Part shown: one piece after another, positions 34,140 through 43,842 of the stretch
How positions within the stretch are numbered: position 1 is the stretch's first letter
How the letters are laid out: the number at the start of each line of letters is the position of its first letter
Assembly (NCBI RefSeq): GCF_030547245.1
Contig: NZ_JAUOQT010000003.1
Span: 124,001-188,000 of the forward strand
DNA from: Oceanihabitans sp. 2_MG-2023
GTDB lineage: Bacteria; Bacteroidota; Bacteroidia; Flavobacteriales; Flavobacteriaceae
Direction: 5' to 3'
Length of the DNA stretch: 64,000 bases
Program-made: the position numbers and the translations under genes
Notes under the pieces: generated by a model
Database searches by the model: none
The model's input: only the letters and a program-made list of their open reading frames with translations
What the model was told of the DNA's origin: nothing

Positions 34140-35030
34140 TTATAATAATTTTTGTTGCAAATCTTGATTAGGTATTTTAAGATTGCTATTTAATTTTTTG
34201 TTTAATTTTTCAATAAAATATGCGGAAAGCAAAGGCGATTCTTTTTCTATATTTTGATGAATAAAAAAATCAATTTCTTTTATTCCTTGGTCGCTCCATA
34301 TTTTTAACCTTTCAATCCAATCGTCTAATCTGGAATAATCACTTACATGATTTGCGCCAACATAACGAATAAAAGCAGTACTATTAGTTAATCGCATATG
34401 CATTAAATCTCTTCTTCCTGCAGTATCTACAATAACATTAGAAATATTATTTTCTTCTAAAAGTGGATATAAATCTTCAGCTACAGCTGTATCATTGTAC
34501 CAATTTGTATGTCTAAATTCTATAGCTAACGGGATTTCTTTTGGCCATGATTCTACAAACTCTACAACTCTATTAAAATCCTTTGGGGAAAAATTACTAT
34601 GCATTTGCAAAAAAATGGTTCCTAATTTTTCTTGAAGATTTACCGCATTATTTAAGTAGTTATTTACAACCTCTCCTACTTCTTGTAAACGTTTCCAATG
34701 GCTAATCTCTTGGTTTAGTTTTGGAAAAAATTTAAATCCATCAGGTGTTTTATTATACCAAGTTGCAAATTGTTCTGCCGAAAAAATCCGATAAAATGTG
34801 GCATTAAGCTCAATGGCATTAAACTGACTAGAATAATATACCAATTCATCTTTAGTTCCTCTAGGATAAAAACCTTTTAAGTCTGCTCGATTCCATTTTG
34901 CGCAACCAACATAAATTTCAGGTTTTGTTTCTTGTTGTTTTAAATCCTTAAAAAAACGAAAGGAGTCTTTATGATCTTTAGGTAAAGTAAAATCTACTAA
35001 TTCTGGATTTGTAACGCTTCCAAACTTCAT
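34140..35030 (-). CDS. DUF72 (YecE-like) protein
   Basis: 296 aa TIM-barrel family. Signature IYVGCAKWNRADLKGFYPRG, FNAIELNATFYRIFS (usually NSTFY), PLAIEFRHTNWY, and RYVGANHVSDYSRLDDWIERL. No enzymatic function is established for the family. Lies upstream of the thioesterase gene. Confidence 0.88.
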   Translation of the reverse strand: MKFGSVTNPELVDFTLPKDHKDSFRFFKDLKQQETKPEIYVGCAKWNRADLKGFYPRGTKDELVYYSSQFNAIELNATFYRIFSAEQFATWYNKTPDGFKFFPKLNQEISHWKRLQEVGEVVNNYLNNAVNLQEKLGTIFLQMHSNFSPKDFNRVVEFVESWPKEIPLAIEFRHTNWYNDTAVAEDLYPLLEENNISNVIVDTAGRRDLMHMRLTNSTAFIRYVGANHVSDYSRLDDWIERLKIWSDQGIKEIDFFIHQNIEKESPLLSAYFIEKLNKKLNSNLKIPNQDLQQKLL

Positions 35031-35158
35031 GTTTATATATTAAAAAACTTTAGGTAAAGATACCAAAATATAGCTTGTTAATAAACCCGTTAACAAGTAA
35101 AATGCTAATACCATTTTGCCTTTTAAATTATATTTAATTTTAATAAAAACTTTTAATC

Positions 35159-35575
35159 ATGAATACTAGAGACTTAAATTTAAAGCAAGCAAGACCAGAA
35201 ATTGCATCTATTATTATTAATGATGATATGACAAGTGATGAGCGTTTTCAAAACCTTGTACTTAGACCTATTGCAAAACTACAAGTACCATTATTTGTGG
35301 AAGTTTTTAAAAATTATGCTAAGAAACATAAAAATGTTTTTTACGATTTATCTGTTGAAAAACGCATCGTATATATTGAAAATGCACTTCAAAAAGATAT
35401 GAAACTTAGAAACTCTTTAAAAGGAATGGTAATCGGTTTATTTACTACCGAAGAGTATCTTATTTATATTAAAAACTCTTCTGCTTTAAACAAACGTATG
35501 ATGGGAATAGTGAAAGACCAATTAGTTGGAAACATTCAATTATTAGAAAAACCAGAGTTGCTAACTGCCGTTTAA
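35159..35575 (+). CDS. Conserved hypothetical cytoplasmic protein
   Basis: 138 aa, no signal peptide or membrane helix, mainly helical and basic (LNLKQARPEIASIIINDDMT, FKNYAKKHKNVFYDLSVEKR). I recall similar small proteins widespread in Flavobacteriaceae, sometimes labelled glyoxalase, but I see no glyoxalase metal-binding motif. Single-gene unit. Confidence 0.75.
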   Translation: MNTRDLNLKQARPEIASIIINDDMTSDERFQNLVLRPIAKLQVPLFVEVFKNYAKKHKNVFYDLSVEKRIVYIENALQKDMKLRNSLKGMVIGLFTTEEYLIYIKNSSALNKRMMGIVKDQLVGNIQLLEKPELLTAV

Positions 35576-35633
35576 TTGCTTAAAAGTATTTCTATTGGCG
35601 CCATTTCGAAAAAAAATATTTTAATTTAGGTAA

Positions 35634-36311
35634 TTAAATTAATGAAACACCATTTAGATCGGTTGTAAGTACATCACTCATATAATTAAAATAAGGTCTA
35701 ATTGCTTTAAACGCTGTATCTACTTCTGTTAAAAAATTAGCTGAAATAACTTCTTTATCTGTATATTTTTTAGTGAAGATAAATTGCTTTTTCTTTATTA
35801 AATCGATGGCTTTGTGTTCTTTATCAAAGCCTCTAGGAGCTGTTTTTACTTCGTCTCCAACAAATGTTCCCCAAATATCTTTAAACATTTTATTATCTAT
35901 TATTTCACGAATTTCATCATCATCTTGTTCAAATTCTTTTCTAATACGCAATAAATCTTCTTTGTTAGGGTCCCAAAAACCAGTGGCAATAAAACTTTCG
36001 TTATTAGGTTGAATATGCAGGTAATACCCACCTCTTAAGCTTGGTTTTATACGACTAAACGAACCTCCAAAATGGGTTTTATATGGTAATTTATTTTTAG
36101 AAAAACGAACATCACGATAAATACGAAACATTTTCATTTTATCTATTTCATCATGTATATTAAGCATTTGGAATAATTGGTTATAAACCTGCTTTACCTC
36201 TGCTTCTATTTCTTTAAATTCCTTTTTATTTTCATTAAACCAATCACGATTATTATTTTTTTCTAATCGTTTAAAAAAGTCAAAAGTTTCTCTTGGTATT
36301 GTTTCGTTCAT
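35634..36311 (-). CDS. DUF2461 protein
   Basis: 225 aa. Signature of DUF2461/TIGR02453: FFKRLEKNNNRDWFNENK, FRIYRDVRFSKNKLPYKTH, GGYYLHIQPNNESFIATGFW. Cytoplasmic, function unknown. Own unit; a strong terminator lies just upstream, belonging to the next gene. Confidence 0.9.
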   Translation of the reverse strand: MNETIPRETFDFFKRLEKNNNRDWFNENKKEFKEIEAEVKQVYNQLFQMLNIHDEIDKMKMFRIYRDVRFSKNKLPYKTHFGGSFSRIKPSLRGGYYLHIQPNNESFIATGFWDPNKEDLLRIRKEFEQDDDEIREIIDNKMFKDIWGTFVGDEVKTAPRGFDKEHKAIDLIKKKQFIFTKKYTDKEVISANFLTEVDTAFKAIRPYFNYMSDVLTTDLNGVSLI

Positions 36312-36341
36312 TTTTCAGTTATTAAATCTGTTTAAAAATAC

Positions 36342-36371
36342 AAAAAGCCTCGAATTTCTCGAGGCTTTTTT
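36342..36371 (-). terminator. Rho-independent terminator
   Basis: AAAAAGCCTCGA / TCGAGGCTTTTT stem of 12 bp with a short loop, after the secreted protein gene at 36419; the flanking A and T tracts allow both directions. Confidence 0.88.
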
Positions 36372-36418
36372 GCTATTAATCTAGGTCGTTTATTAAAAAC
36401 GACTTAGTATCTAAATAA

Positions 36419-36973
36419 TTATTTAGAAATTTTAAACTCTTTAGTTACAAGTCCGTCACTTTCCCCATCATAATATTCAATTACAAAGGTTTTATTTTTG
36501 TCAAAATAACCAACACCAGTATATTCATCTGTGGTAACAATATAACTCATATTATTAGCAGAGTATCTTGCTTTACCAAAGGCTTTATCTTTTTCCCCAT
36601 TTTTTACTGCAACGATAAATCCTTTTTCATCTGGAATAAATGCATAATCTGCATTATCAAACTTATAGTAAGTTACTTTTGTTTTGGTTTCGTAATTGGC
36701 ATCTTTATCATTGTCGACTGAAACTGTTTTTGTAACTTTTATAGGAGTATCCATTCGGTTTCCATTAAGGTCATATCTATCTTTTGGGTCTATTTTCACT
36801 TCCTGTTTTTGTACAGTATTGACTTTAACTTTCTTTTCTATTAGTTTTCCGTCTTCTTTTACTTTCACTGTTTTTACTTTAGTTTCTTCAATAACATCTA
36901 CTGGATTATTGCTTTGTGCATAAGCAGTAGTTGTAAATACTAGTAAACTAAATATATATATTAAATTTTTCAT
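36419..36973 (-). CDS. Secreted protein of unknown function
   Basis: 184 aa. Signal peptide MKNLIYIFSLLVFTTTAYAQ. The mature part is Lys/Val-rich (VKTVKVKEDGKLIEKKVKVN) and then a domain with KFDNADYAFIPDEKGFIVAV and YIVTTDEYTGVGYFDKNKTF. No motif I recognise. Upstream neighbours are small envelope-stress type proteins on the same strand, 56 bp away. Confidence 0.8.
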   Translation of the reverse strand: MKNLIYIFSLLVFTTTAYAQSNNPVDVIEETKVKTVKVKEDGKLIEKKVKVNTVQKQEVKIDPKDRYDLNGNRMDTPIKVTKTVSVDNDKDANYETKTKVTYYKFDNADYAFIPDEKGFIVAVKNGEKDKAFGKARYSANNMSYIVTTDEYTGVGYFDKNKTFVIEYYDGESDGLVTKEFKISK

Positions 36974-37028
36974 TTTTATTTTTCTGTTTTTTAGGATTAA
37001 ACTTTTGTTAGTTTTTAGTGATAAAATA

Positions 37029-37229
37029 TTATTTCACTTTATCATCTATTTCATCTTTCACATCTTCCATTTTATCTTCTACATCGTCTGCAGCGTCTTC
37101 AATGGCATCCCCTGTATCTTCTACAGCTTCTTCAATTTTTTCACCTGGTGTTTTCTTTTCTTCTCTACAACTTGTAAATACCGTTGAAATTGAAAACATA
37201 AGTACTAGTGCTATTATTAATTTTTTCAT
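37029..37229 (-). CDS. Small acidic lipoprotein (YtxH-like)
   Basis: 66 aa. Lipobox VFTSCREE, then a highly charged amphipathic helix (EKIEEAVEDTGDAIEDAADD). Such short lipoproteins often accompany general stress genes in Bacteroidetes. It precedes the secreted 184-aa protein and follows the DUF1328 gene. Confidence 0.8.
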   Translation of the reverse strand: MKKLIIALVLMFSISTVFTSCREEKKTPGEKIEEAVEDTGDAIEDAADDVEDKMEDVKDEIDDKVK

Positions 37230-37250
37230 GATTTTATTGTTTTTAAATGG

Positions 37251-37283
37251 TTATTAATGGTTATTAATGGTTATTAATGGTTT
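37251..37283. repeat. 10-bp tandem repeat, three copies
   Basis: TTATTAATGG occurs three times in a row, with GG before and TTTA after extending the pattern. It separates the DUF1328 gene from the small lipoprotein gene, in the 5' region of the latter. Confidence 0.85.
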
Positions 37284-37286
37284 AGC

Positions 37287-37451
37287 TTAGGCTTTTCTTA
37301 TTACATCTTTAATAAGAGATAGAATAAATAATACTATAAATACAAAGAATAGTATTTTTGCTATTCCTGCCGAAGCTCCTGCAATTCCGCTAAAGCCTAA
37401 TACTCCAGCTATAAATGCAATTATAATGAATGTGATTGTCCAACGTAACAT
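37287..37451 (-). CDS. DUF1328 small membrane protein (YtjA-like)
   Basis: 54 aa. Translation starts [20 protein letters not shown] and continues [20 protein letters not shown] before a short basic tail (KDVIRKA). Two membrane helices and the GxAGxxAGIAKxLFFVF core are diagnostic of DUF1328. The family is often stress-induced and found near MscS, Dps and YtxH-like genes, as here. Confidence 0.9.
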   Translation of the reverse strand: MLRWTITFIIIAFIAGVLGFSGIAGASAGIAKILFFVFIVLFILSLIKDVIRKA

Positions 37452-37506
37452 ATCTTTTTGGTTTTAAAATTTTTATAAAATAGAATATACTTTGTATACT
37501 CTTACT

Positions 37507-38412
37507 CTAGTTATTAGAGAATTCTTCTTGAAGTGTTCCTGATTTTTGCAATGCTAATTTGTTATCAAATTGCAGAGTTCTAATAGGAAAAGGAATATTA
37601 ATATTTTCTTTATCGTAAGCCTTTTTAATTTCAATAATGGCTTTACTTTTAGATTTTAGTTTTTCTAATGCGCTATCGGCATCAATCCAAAATCTACATA
37701 AATAGTTTATAGAACTACCGCCAAACTCTGTGAAGTAAAACTCTACTTCGTTTGGATCTTTTACTTGGCTAAAAATATTAGCTATAGTTTGTTTGGTTAG
37801 TTTTTCAACTTTTTCTAAATCCGATTCGTAACCAACTCCACACTCCAACATAACTCGCATTCTAGTAGTAAGGGAGTAGTTTTTTAAAGGATTTTCTAGA
37901 ATGGTTTTATTTGGGATAATAACCATATTATTATCGGCTTCTTTTAGGGTGAAATCTTTAAGATTAATATCTATAACTTCACCTGAATATCCATTAGTCT
38001 CTACCCAATGACCAATTTCAATTTTCTTTTTAAAGGAAAGCACTAATCCTGCAAAAGTGTTAGAAAGTGTTCCTTGCAAAGCTAGACCAACTGCTAAACC
38101 AACAACACCAGCACCAGCTAGTAAAGAAGTTAGCGTTTTTCCGAGGTCTAAGATCCCTAATGCTAAAAATAAACCAGCTACGACTATTGCAACTGCTGCT
38201 ATTTTACCAATTATTTTACTAATGGAATCTTGTTCTACTTTTTTTGAAACTAATTTTGTTACAAATTTATTGATGTATTTTGCTGTAAAGTAAGCTACTG
38301 TCATTACCAAAATTGCAAGTAATAGGTTTGGTAACATTTCTACTGCAGTTGTAAACCACCCTTGAAGTTTTTCTATTAGGGCTTTTATTGCAGTTTCTAA
38401 TTGCGCTTTCAT
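37507..38412 (-). CDS. Small-conductance mechanosensitive channel (MscS family)
   Basis: 301 aa. N-terminal membrane helices (about 23-45, 64-85, 88-115), the pore helix GAGVVGLAVGLALQGTLSNT and the beta domain with GHWVETNGYSGEVIDINLKD and VIIPNKTILENPLKNYS. C-terminal alpha/beta domain to about residue 280. Opens under membrane tension to release osmolytes. Its neighbours (DUF1328, small lipoprotein, Dps, CorA) form a stress/ion group on one strand. Confidence 0.94.
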   Translation of the reverse strand: MKAQLETAIKALIEKLQGWFTTAVEMLPNLLLAILVMTVAYFTAKYINKFVTKLVSKKVEQDSISKIIGKIAAVAIVVAGLFLALGILDLGKTLTSLLAGAGVVGLAVGLALQGTLSNTFAGLVLSFKKKIEIGHWVETNGYSGEVIDINLKDFTLKEADNNMVIIPNKTILENPLKNYSLTTRMRVMLECGVGYESDLEKVEKLTKQTIANIFSQVKDPNEVEFYFTEFGGSSINYLCRFWIDADSALEKLKSKSKAIIEIKKAYDKENINIPFPIRTLQFDNKLALQKSGTLQEEFSNN

Positions 38413-38466
38413 ATGTATAAGTTTTTAGAGTTTATATTGATTTTTGTTTTAGTAAAAACTAAAAAC

Positions 38467-38967
38467 TTAATCCACCATAACACTCTGTAACTTATCGGAA
38501 GTTTTTTTAGTCCAAGCATCTAGCATCCAGCTTGCTTTCTCTAATTCTCTAATGTAAGCACCAATAAGATCTATGGTACCTTCATCGGAAGCTTTTTCTG
38601 CTTTAACAATGACATTAGACATTTGCTCTAATAAGATTTTATGGTCTTTTAATATTTCGGCAACCATATATTTATCCGATTTTAAAGACTTTGCTTCTTC
38701 AATAGAAGAAATTTTTAAATAGTTGCTATACTTACTCATTGGATGAAATCTTAAAGTAAGAATACGCTCTGCAATCTCATCAATTTTTCCTTGAGCATCT
38801 TTATATAGCTCTTCAAATTTATTGTGAAGATCAAAAAAGTTTTCTCCAAGAATGTTCCAGTGAAAATTTCTTAGTTTCTGATAATAAATGTGGTAATCTG
38901 CAAGTAGTGTATTCAGTTCTACAACTACAGGTAATAATTTCTCATCTTTCATATTCAAATAACTCAT
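38467..38967 (-). CDS. dps: Dps-family ferritin-like DNA-protection protein
   Basis: 166 aa. The Dps ferroxidase ligands are visible: NFHWNILG (His), DLHNKFEELYKDAQGKIDEI (Asp/Glu) and AERILTL. Four-helix bundle length is normal. The N-terminus is short (MSYLNMKDEK) without a long basic tail, so iron storage and peroxide protection may dominate over DNA binding. Confidence 0.92.
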   Translation of the reverse strand: MSYLNMKDEKLLPVVVELNTLLADYHIYYQKLRNFHWNILGENFFDLHNKFEELYKDAQGKIDEIAERILTLRFHPMSKYSNYLKISSIEEAKSLKSDKYMVAEILKDHKILLEQMSNVIVKAEKASDEGTIDLIGAYIRELEKASWMLDAWTKKTSDKLQSVMVD

Positions 38968-39090
38968 AATTATATTTTTGGTTAAACAATTTGTTTTGTT
39001 CGAACACTATATAAACTATGGGAAATATGAGTTTTGTCAAGTCCTTTAACACTCTTTAACGGTCTTAAGTTTTTTTTAACATAAATTATG

Positions 39091-40173
39091 TTAAAGCCAC
39101 TTCTTTCTTCTAAAATAAATTAACATAATTATGAGTATTATTAGCATTACAGCCCAAACAATATAATATCCATACGGACTATTAAGTTCTGGCATATTGG
39201 TAAAATTCATACCATAAATACCTGCAATAAATGTAAGTGGAATAAATATAGTAGCAATAATGGTTAGTACTTTCATAACCTCATTCATTTTATTACTAAT
39301 ATTGGTCATATATAAATCCATTAGTCCCCAAATCATTTCACGATATAGATCTATACTTTCGTTAACCTGTATCATGTGATCGTATAGGTTACGAAGATAG
39401 TTTTTGGTTTTATCTTCAATAAATTCGATTTCAGATTTTTCCAATTTATTAACTACTTCTCGAAATGGAAAAACGGTTCTTCGTATTTTTAAAATTTCTC
39501 TTTTTTGGTCTTGTATACTTGTTGTGGTTGTATTTGTATTAGATTCTTCAATAAAAAGAGTTTCCTCTAAATCTTCAATTTTATCGCCTTCAGCTTCAAT
39601 AACCGTAAAATAGTTATCTACAACAGCATCTAAAATGGTGTACATTAAATAATCTGCTTTTGCATTTCTAACTCTACCTTTTGCATTTTTAATTCGATCT
39701 CTTAACTCATCAAAAACATCACCATCAGCTTCTTGAAAAGTAAGTACATAGTTTTCTCCAACTACCATACTCATATGCTCATAAACAATCTCATCTTCGT
39801 TTTTAAAGTGTAGCATTTTAAAAACTATAAAAAGATAATCTTCATATTCTTCTAGCTTTGCTCTTTGGTTTGTGGTTACAATATCTTCTAAAACCAAAGG
39901 ATGCAAATTATAGTGCGCTCCTAATTTTTCTATCTCTGTAGTATTATTTAAACCATTTAGGTTAATCCAAGTAACGTGTTCTTGTCCCTTAAAATGAAAA
40001 GCATCTTCAATATTTTGCGAAGATTTAAAATCACAAGCTTCTTTATTATAATTAACAATATCTATAGTAGTTTCTAAAGTTTGTTTACTACCAGTATACG
40101 ATACAGTTCCAGGTGCTGTATTTACAGCTTTGTAAGATTTTTTTCTTTTATTTTTACGATTTTTCTGCGCCAT
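39091..40173 (-). CDS. corA: CorA-family magnesium/cobalt transporter
   Basis: 360 aa. Basic N-terminus (MAQKNRKNKRKKSYKAVN), cytoplasmic domain to about 295 and two C-terminal membrane helices with the GMN signature (GIYGMNFTNMPELNSPYG) and MPEL loop. Gates Mg2+ (and Co2+/Ni2+ in some members). The basic tail ends in RRKKWL. Length and motif are typical. Confidence 0.94.
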   Translation of the reverse strand: MAQKNRKNKRKKSYKAVNTAPGTVSYTGSKQTLETTIDIVNYNKEACDFKSSQNIEDAFHFKGQEHVTWINLNGLNNTTEIEKLGAHYNLHPLVLEDIVTTNQRAKLEEYEDYLFIVFKMLHFKNEDEIVYEHMSMVVGENYVLTFQEADGDVFDELRDRIKNAKGRVRNAKADYLMYTILDAVVDNYFTVIEAEGDKIEDLEETLFIEESNTNTTTTSIQDQKREILKIRRTVFPFREVVNKLEKSEIEFIEDKTKNYLRNLYDHMIQVNESIDLYREMIWGLMDLYMTNISNKMNEVMKVLTIIATIFIPLTFIAGIYGMNFTNMPELNSPYGYYIVWAVMLIILIIMLIYFRRKKWL

Positions 40174-40206
40174 ATACTATTTTGTTATTCTTAAAAATAC
40201 TAAAGA

Positions 40207-40989
40207 TTATTCAAATTCTATGTTATTTAATACCAAACCAGAAGCTGGTGCAATATAATCCATAACTTCTGTGCTTTCTGGTAGTAACGTATTTTTAATA
40301 TAGGCTAAAGTAATATCTCCTCTACCTAATTTTATTAAAGCTCCCATCATTAAACGTATTTGATTTCTACCAAAACCTTTTCCTTTTACACGAAGCATAA
40401 ATGTTTTTTCTGGAAAAAAATTGGCACTAAAAATCGTGTTTTCTACTAATTCACAAGTTGTTATTTCTCTAGTATATAAACCTTCTTCTGTAGCACGATA
40501 ACAGTAGGTTTTAAAATTATGAGTTCCTTGAAAGAGCTTTGCTCCTTCTTTCATGATTTCAATATCTAGTTCCTCTAAAATAGTCGTTAAAATTGGAGCA
40601 CAAAACGGATGACATTTTTCACTATGCGTAAATAAATACAAGTATTCTTTAATTTTTGAATGCTGAATAATATTAAACTTTGCATCTACTTCTTCTATAG
40701 CTAGAGCACGAATATCTTGAGGTAAGTTATGATTAAAAAGTGCCAAGAAAGCATCTAAATCTTCAATAGGTTCATAAAGAAACAACTCGAAAGCAGAAGC
40801 ATTAGCAGAAACCATAGCATCTGTTCTACCTGAAGCTAAAGTTTTAAACTTTGCACCATTTAAAATAAATTTAAAGGTTCTATCTATCATTAAATGCACC
40901 GTTTTTAAATTTGGTTGTTTTTGCCAACCATGAAAACGATAGCCTAAATATTGCACTTTTATTAAATAATAATAACGTTTATTAAACAT
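40207..40989 (-). CDS. truA: tRNA pseudouridine synthase A-like
   Basis: 260 aa. RFHGWQKQPNLKTV and the catalytic GRTDAMVSAN with Asp, followed by GTHNFKTYCYR and KGFGRNQIRLMMGALI. TruA modifies positions 38-40 of tRNA anticodon arms. The usual GRTDxGVHA is GRTDAMVSA here, so this may be a divergent paralogue with another target; the catalytic Asp is kept. Immediately upstream of corA on the same strand. Confidence 0.82.
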   Translation of the reverse strand: MFNKRYYYLIKVQYLGYRFHGWQKQPNLKTVHLMIDRTFKFILNGAKFKTLASGRTDAMVSANASAFELFLYEPIEDLDAFLALFNHNLPQDIRALAIEEVDAKFNIIQHSKIKEYLYLFTHSEKCHPFCAPILTTILEELDIEIMKEGAKLFQGTHNFKTYCYRATEEGLYTREITTCELVENTIFSANFFPEKTFMLRVKGKGFGRNQIRLMMGALIKLGRGDITLAYIKNTLLPESTEVMDYIAPASGLVLNNIEFE

Positions 40990-41088
40990 CTTTTAAAATA
41001 TCTTAGAGTTAGCAAGTAACCTAATTTTATTGCATCTAGCAAAATTTTTATAAATTGTAATTCTAATAACTAACTAAAACTTAAAATT

Positions 41089-41505
41089 ATGAACGAAACA
41101 ACGACCAGTAAACCACCTATTTGGTTTTGGATTGTAAGTGTTATTGCGCTTATTTGGAACCTATTAGGTGTTGGTGCTTATTTAGCACAAGCATACATGG
41201 ATGAAGAAACGCGTGCTGCCTTAACAGAAACCGAACGTAGCATGTATGAAAATTTACCTGCTTGGTATACTGCAGTATTTGCTATTGCTGTTTTTGCAGG
41301 CACTTTAGGTTGTATTACTTTATTATTAAGAAAAAAATGGGCATACATTATTTTCTTAATTGGAGCAATAGCAGCAATTATTCAAATGAGTTATGTAGCC
41401 TTTTCTTTACAAATGGCAAATGCAATGACGCCAATGATTATAATTGTTGCAATTGCACTTCTTTGGCTAGCTAAGCATGCAACCAAGAAAGAATGGATTT
41501 CTTAA
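41089..41505 (+). CDS. Four-helix membrane protein of unknown function
   Basis: 138 aa, four predicted membrane segments (about 11-30, 61-80, 86-104, 112-128) with an acidic loop (MDEETRAALTETERSMYENL). Similar proteins are common in Flavobacteriaceae. No catalytic motif. A bidirectional terminator follows. Confidence 0.78.
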   Translation: MNETTTSKPPIWFWIVSVIALIWNLLGVGAYLAQAYMDEETRAALTETERSMYENLPAWYTAVFAIAVFAGTLGCITLLLRKKWAYIIFLIGAIAAIIQMSYVAFSLQMANAMTPMIIIVAIALLWLAKHATKKEWIS

Positions 41506-41528
41506 ACAACCACTATTTAACTAACTAA

Positions 41529-41562
41529 CAAAAAAGGCATCTAAAGAATAGATGCCTTTTTT
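41529..41562. terminator. Bidirectional terminator at the end of the his operon
   Basis: AAAAAGGCATCT / AGATGCCTTTTT stem between the convergent membrane protein gene and hisIE. Confidence 0.9.
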
Positions 41563-41569
41563 ACTACTG

Positions 41570-42169
41570 TTATTTTTCTCTAGATTTTAAAACGGAAACA
41601 ATATCCTTTAGTTTAAACCCTTTAGCTTGAAGAAGCATTAAGTAATGAAACAGTAAATCTGCACTTTCATTAAGGAATAAATCATCGTTATTATCCATAG
41701 CTTCAATAACCACTTCAACAGCTTCTTCTCCTACTTTTTGTGCTACTTTATTAATACCAGAAGCAAATAAGGAAGCAACATAAGATTTTTCTGAATTGCC
41801 ATCATTTACTCTACTTTCGATAGTGTTTTCTAGTTTAGAAATAAATGCGAAATCATCTTGATTTTCTTGATTCCAACACGTACCAGATCCTGTATGACAG
41901 GTTGGACCTATAGGGTTTACCTGAATGAGTAACGTATCGTTATCACAATCTAGTTTCAAATCTACTAGATTTAAAAAATTACCACTCTCCTCGCCTTTTG
42001 TCCAAAGGCGTTGTTTGGTTCTACTAAAAAAAGTAATCTTGTTTGTTTCTTTTGTTTTCTCCAAAGCTTCTGCATTCATATACCCTAACATTAAAACATT
42101 TTTTGTTGTTGCATCTTGAATGATTGCTGGTACTAATCCGTCGTTATTTTTATTAAAATCTATATTCAT
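41570..42169 (-). CDS. hisIE: Bifunctional phosphoribosyl-AMP cyclohydrolase / phosphoribosyl-ATP pyrophosphatase (HisIE)
   Basis: 199 aa. HisI part (1-105): MLGYMNAEAL, FFSRTKQRLWTKGE and the zinc ligands in CDNDTLLIQVNPIGPTCHTG. HisE part (about 110-199): MazG-like KVGEEAVEVVIEAM. Catalyses steps 2 and 3 of histidine synthesis. Last gene of the his operon, about 100 bp after hisF. Confidence 0.96.
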   Translation of the reverse strand: MNIDFNKNNDGLVPAIIQDATTKNVLMLGYMNAEALEKTKETNKITFFSRTKQRLWTKGEESGNFLNLVDLKLDCDNDTLLIQVNPIGPTCHTGSGTCWNQENQDDFAFISKLENTIESRVNDGNSEKSYVASLFASGINKVAQKVGEEAVEVVIEAMDNNDDLFLNESADLLFHYLMLLQAKGFKLKDIVSVLKSREK

Positions 42170-42271
42170 TGAAACTTATTATTTTCATTTCCGAAATACG
42201 GTAACTTATTCCTTTTATTTAAACACTATGGTACTTATTATAAAATCACTTTTTACAAAATAAAATGCCTA

Positions 42272-43027
42272 TTACAATCTTACTGCTATTTTATTAGCTT
42301 TTAAATCTTGTTTTAAATCTTTTATTTCAATTTCTGCAAAATGAAACACACTAGCTGCTAAAGCTGCATCTGCATTTCCTTTTTGAAAAGCATCTACAAA
42401 ATGCTGTATATTTCCTGCTCCTCCTGAAGCGATTATGGGTATATTTAATTCTCTAGAAAGCTTCGCTAACGCATCATTTGCAAAACCATCTTTAGTTCCA
42501 TCATTATTCATAGAAGTAAAAAGTATCTCACCTGCACCACGTTTTTCTGCTTCTTTTGCCCAAGAAAACAAGTCTAATTTAGTAGGAATACTTCCTCCTG
42601 CTACATGTACAATCCAATCTTCATTAATCTGTTTTGCATCAATAGCAACAGTTACGCATTGACTTCCAAATTTGTTAGCCAACTCGTTTATTAACTCTGG
42701 ACGTTTAATTGCAGATGAATTAACAGAAACCTTATCTGCTCCACATTTTAAAAGCGCATCGACATCTGCAATAGAAGAAATCCCTCCGCCAACAGTAAAC
42801 GGAATATTTACATGTTCAGCTACTTTTAGGACCATATCTAACATGGTTTTTCTTCCTTCTAAAGTTGCCGAAATATCTAAAAAAACTAACTCATCTGCTC
42901 CTTTTAAAGCATATTGTTTTGCTAATTCTACAGGATCTCCTGCGTCACGTAATCCTTTAAAATTTATTCCTTTTACTGTTCTACCATCTTTAATATCTAA
43001 ACATGGAATAATTCTTTTTGTAAGCAT
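42272..43027 (-). CDS. hisF: Imidazole glycerol phosphate synthase, cyclase subunit (HisF)
   Basis: 251 aa TIM barrel. [20 protein letters not shown] with catalytic Asp11, [16 protein letters not shown], and GASGGAGN-type motif IIASGGAGN. Pairs with HisH to make imidazole glycerol phosphate and AICAR. 4 bp after hisA. Confidence 0.97.
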   Translation of the reverse strand: MLTKRIIPCLDIKDGRTVKGINFKGLRDAGDPVELAKQYALKGADELVFLDISATLEGRKTMLDMVLKVAEHVNIPFTVGGGISSIADVDALLKCGADKVSVNSSAIKRPELINELANKFGSQCVTVAIDAKQINEDWIVHVAGGSIPTKLDLFSWAKEAEKRGAGEILFTSMNNDGTKDGFANDALAKLSRELNIPIIASGGAGNIQHFVDAFQKGNADAALAASVFHFAEIEIKDLKQDLKANKIAVRL

Positions 43028-43031
43028 ATTG

Positions 43032-43748
43032 TTACTGTATTTCTAAATCGGATAATTTGATATTTCCTTCGTATAATGCTTTGCCAATAATTACACCTTC
43101 GCAACCTATTTTTTCTAATACATTAATATCCTCTAAAGATGTTACTCCTCCAGAAGCTATTAGTTTAATAGCGCTATCTGAACTAGATAAAATATTTTTA
43201 TATAATTCTATCGAAGGGCCTTCTAACATACCATCTTTAGCAATATCTGTACAAATTACATATTGTATACTTTTTTTCTGATATTCTTTTATAAAAGGAA
43301 TTACTTCTAAATTGCTTTCTTCGGTCCAGCCACTAATCGCTATTTTTTCGTTTCGACAATCTGCCCCTAAAATAATTTTTTGAGCACCATATTTCGTTAT
43401 CCAACCATTAAAAGTATCTGTATCTTGTACTGCTATACTTCCACCTGTTATTTGTCTTGCTCCAGAATTGAAAGCAATATGTAAATCTTGATCCGCTTTT
43501 AAACCACCACCAAAATCAATTTTAAGGTTAGTTTTTGATGCAATTTGCTCTAACACCTTATAGTTTACAATATGCTTCGCTTTTGCACCATCTAAATCGA
43601 CTAAATGCAAATATTGAATTCCTGCTGCTTCAAATTGTTTGGCTACTTCTAACGGGTTTTCATTGTATATTTTCTTGGTATTATAATCCCCTTTGGTAAG
43701 ACGGACACATTTTCCTTCAATGATATCTATTGCTGGTATTATTCTCAT
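43032..43748 (-). CDS. hisA: Phosphoribosylformimino-5-aminoimidazole carboxamide ribotide isomerase (HisA)
   Basis: 238 aa from [17 protein letters not shown]; an ATG two codons upstream is also possible. TIM barrel with catalytic Asp in PAIDI and [36 protein letters not shown]. Fourth step of the pathway. A CCAC-TTTC-GTGG hairpin sits just before the start codon. Confidence 0.96.
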   Translation of the reverse strand: MRIIPAIDIIEGKCVRLTKGDYNTKKIYNENPLEVAKQFEAAGIQYLHLVDLDGAKAKHIVNYKVLEQIASKTNLKIDFGGGLKADQDLHIAFNSGARQITGGSIAVQDTDTFNGWITKYGAQKIILGADCRNEKIAISGWTEESNLEVIPFIKEYQKKSIQYVICTDIAKDGMLEGPSIELYKNILSSSDSAIKLIASGGVTSLEDINVLEKIGCEGVIIGKALYEGNIKLSDLEIQ

Positions 43749-43754
43749 ATTCAT

Positions 43755-43772
43755 TTTCCACGAAAGTGGAAA
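43755..43772 (-). repeat. Short hairpin upstream of hisA
   Basis: TTTCCAC-GAAA-GTGGAAA on the plus strand, a perfect 7-bp stem with a tetraloop, ending a few bases before the hisA start. Relatives occur before efp and hisG. Confidence 0.8.
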
Positions 43773-43842
43773 TCTATTTTTAGTTAAACTTTTATTTGTA
43801 ATGTAGCCTTTCGACTGCCCTCAAGTTGATATTTATCTTTCT

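Noticed and set aside
37251-37283. CRISPR array
   Set aside because: Units of 10 bp without spacers; no cas genes. No other direct-repeat array of CRISPR type was seen in the window.
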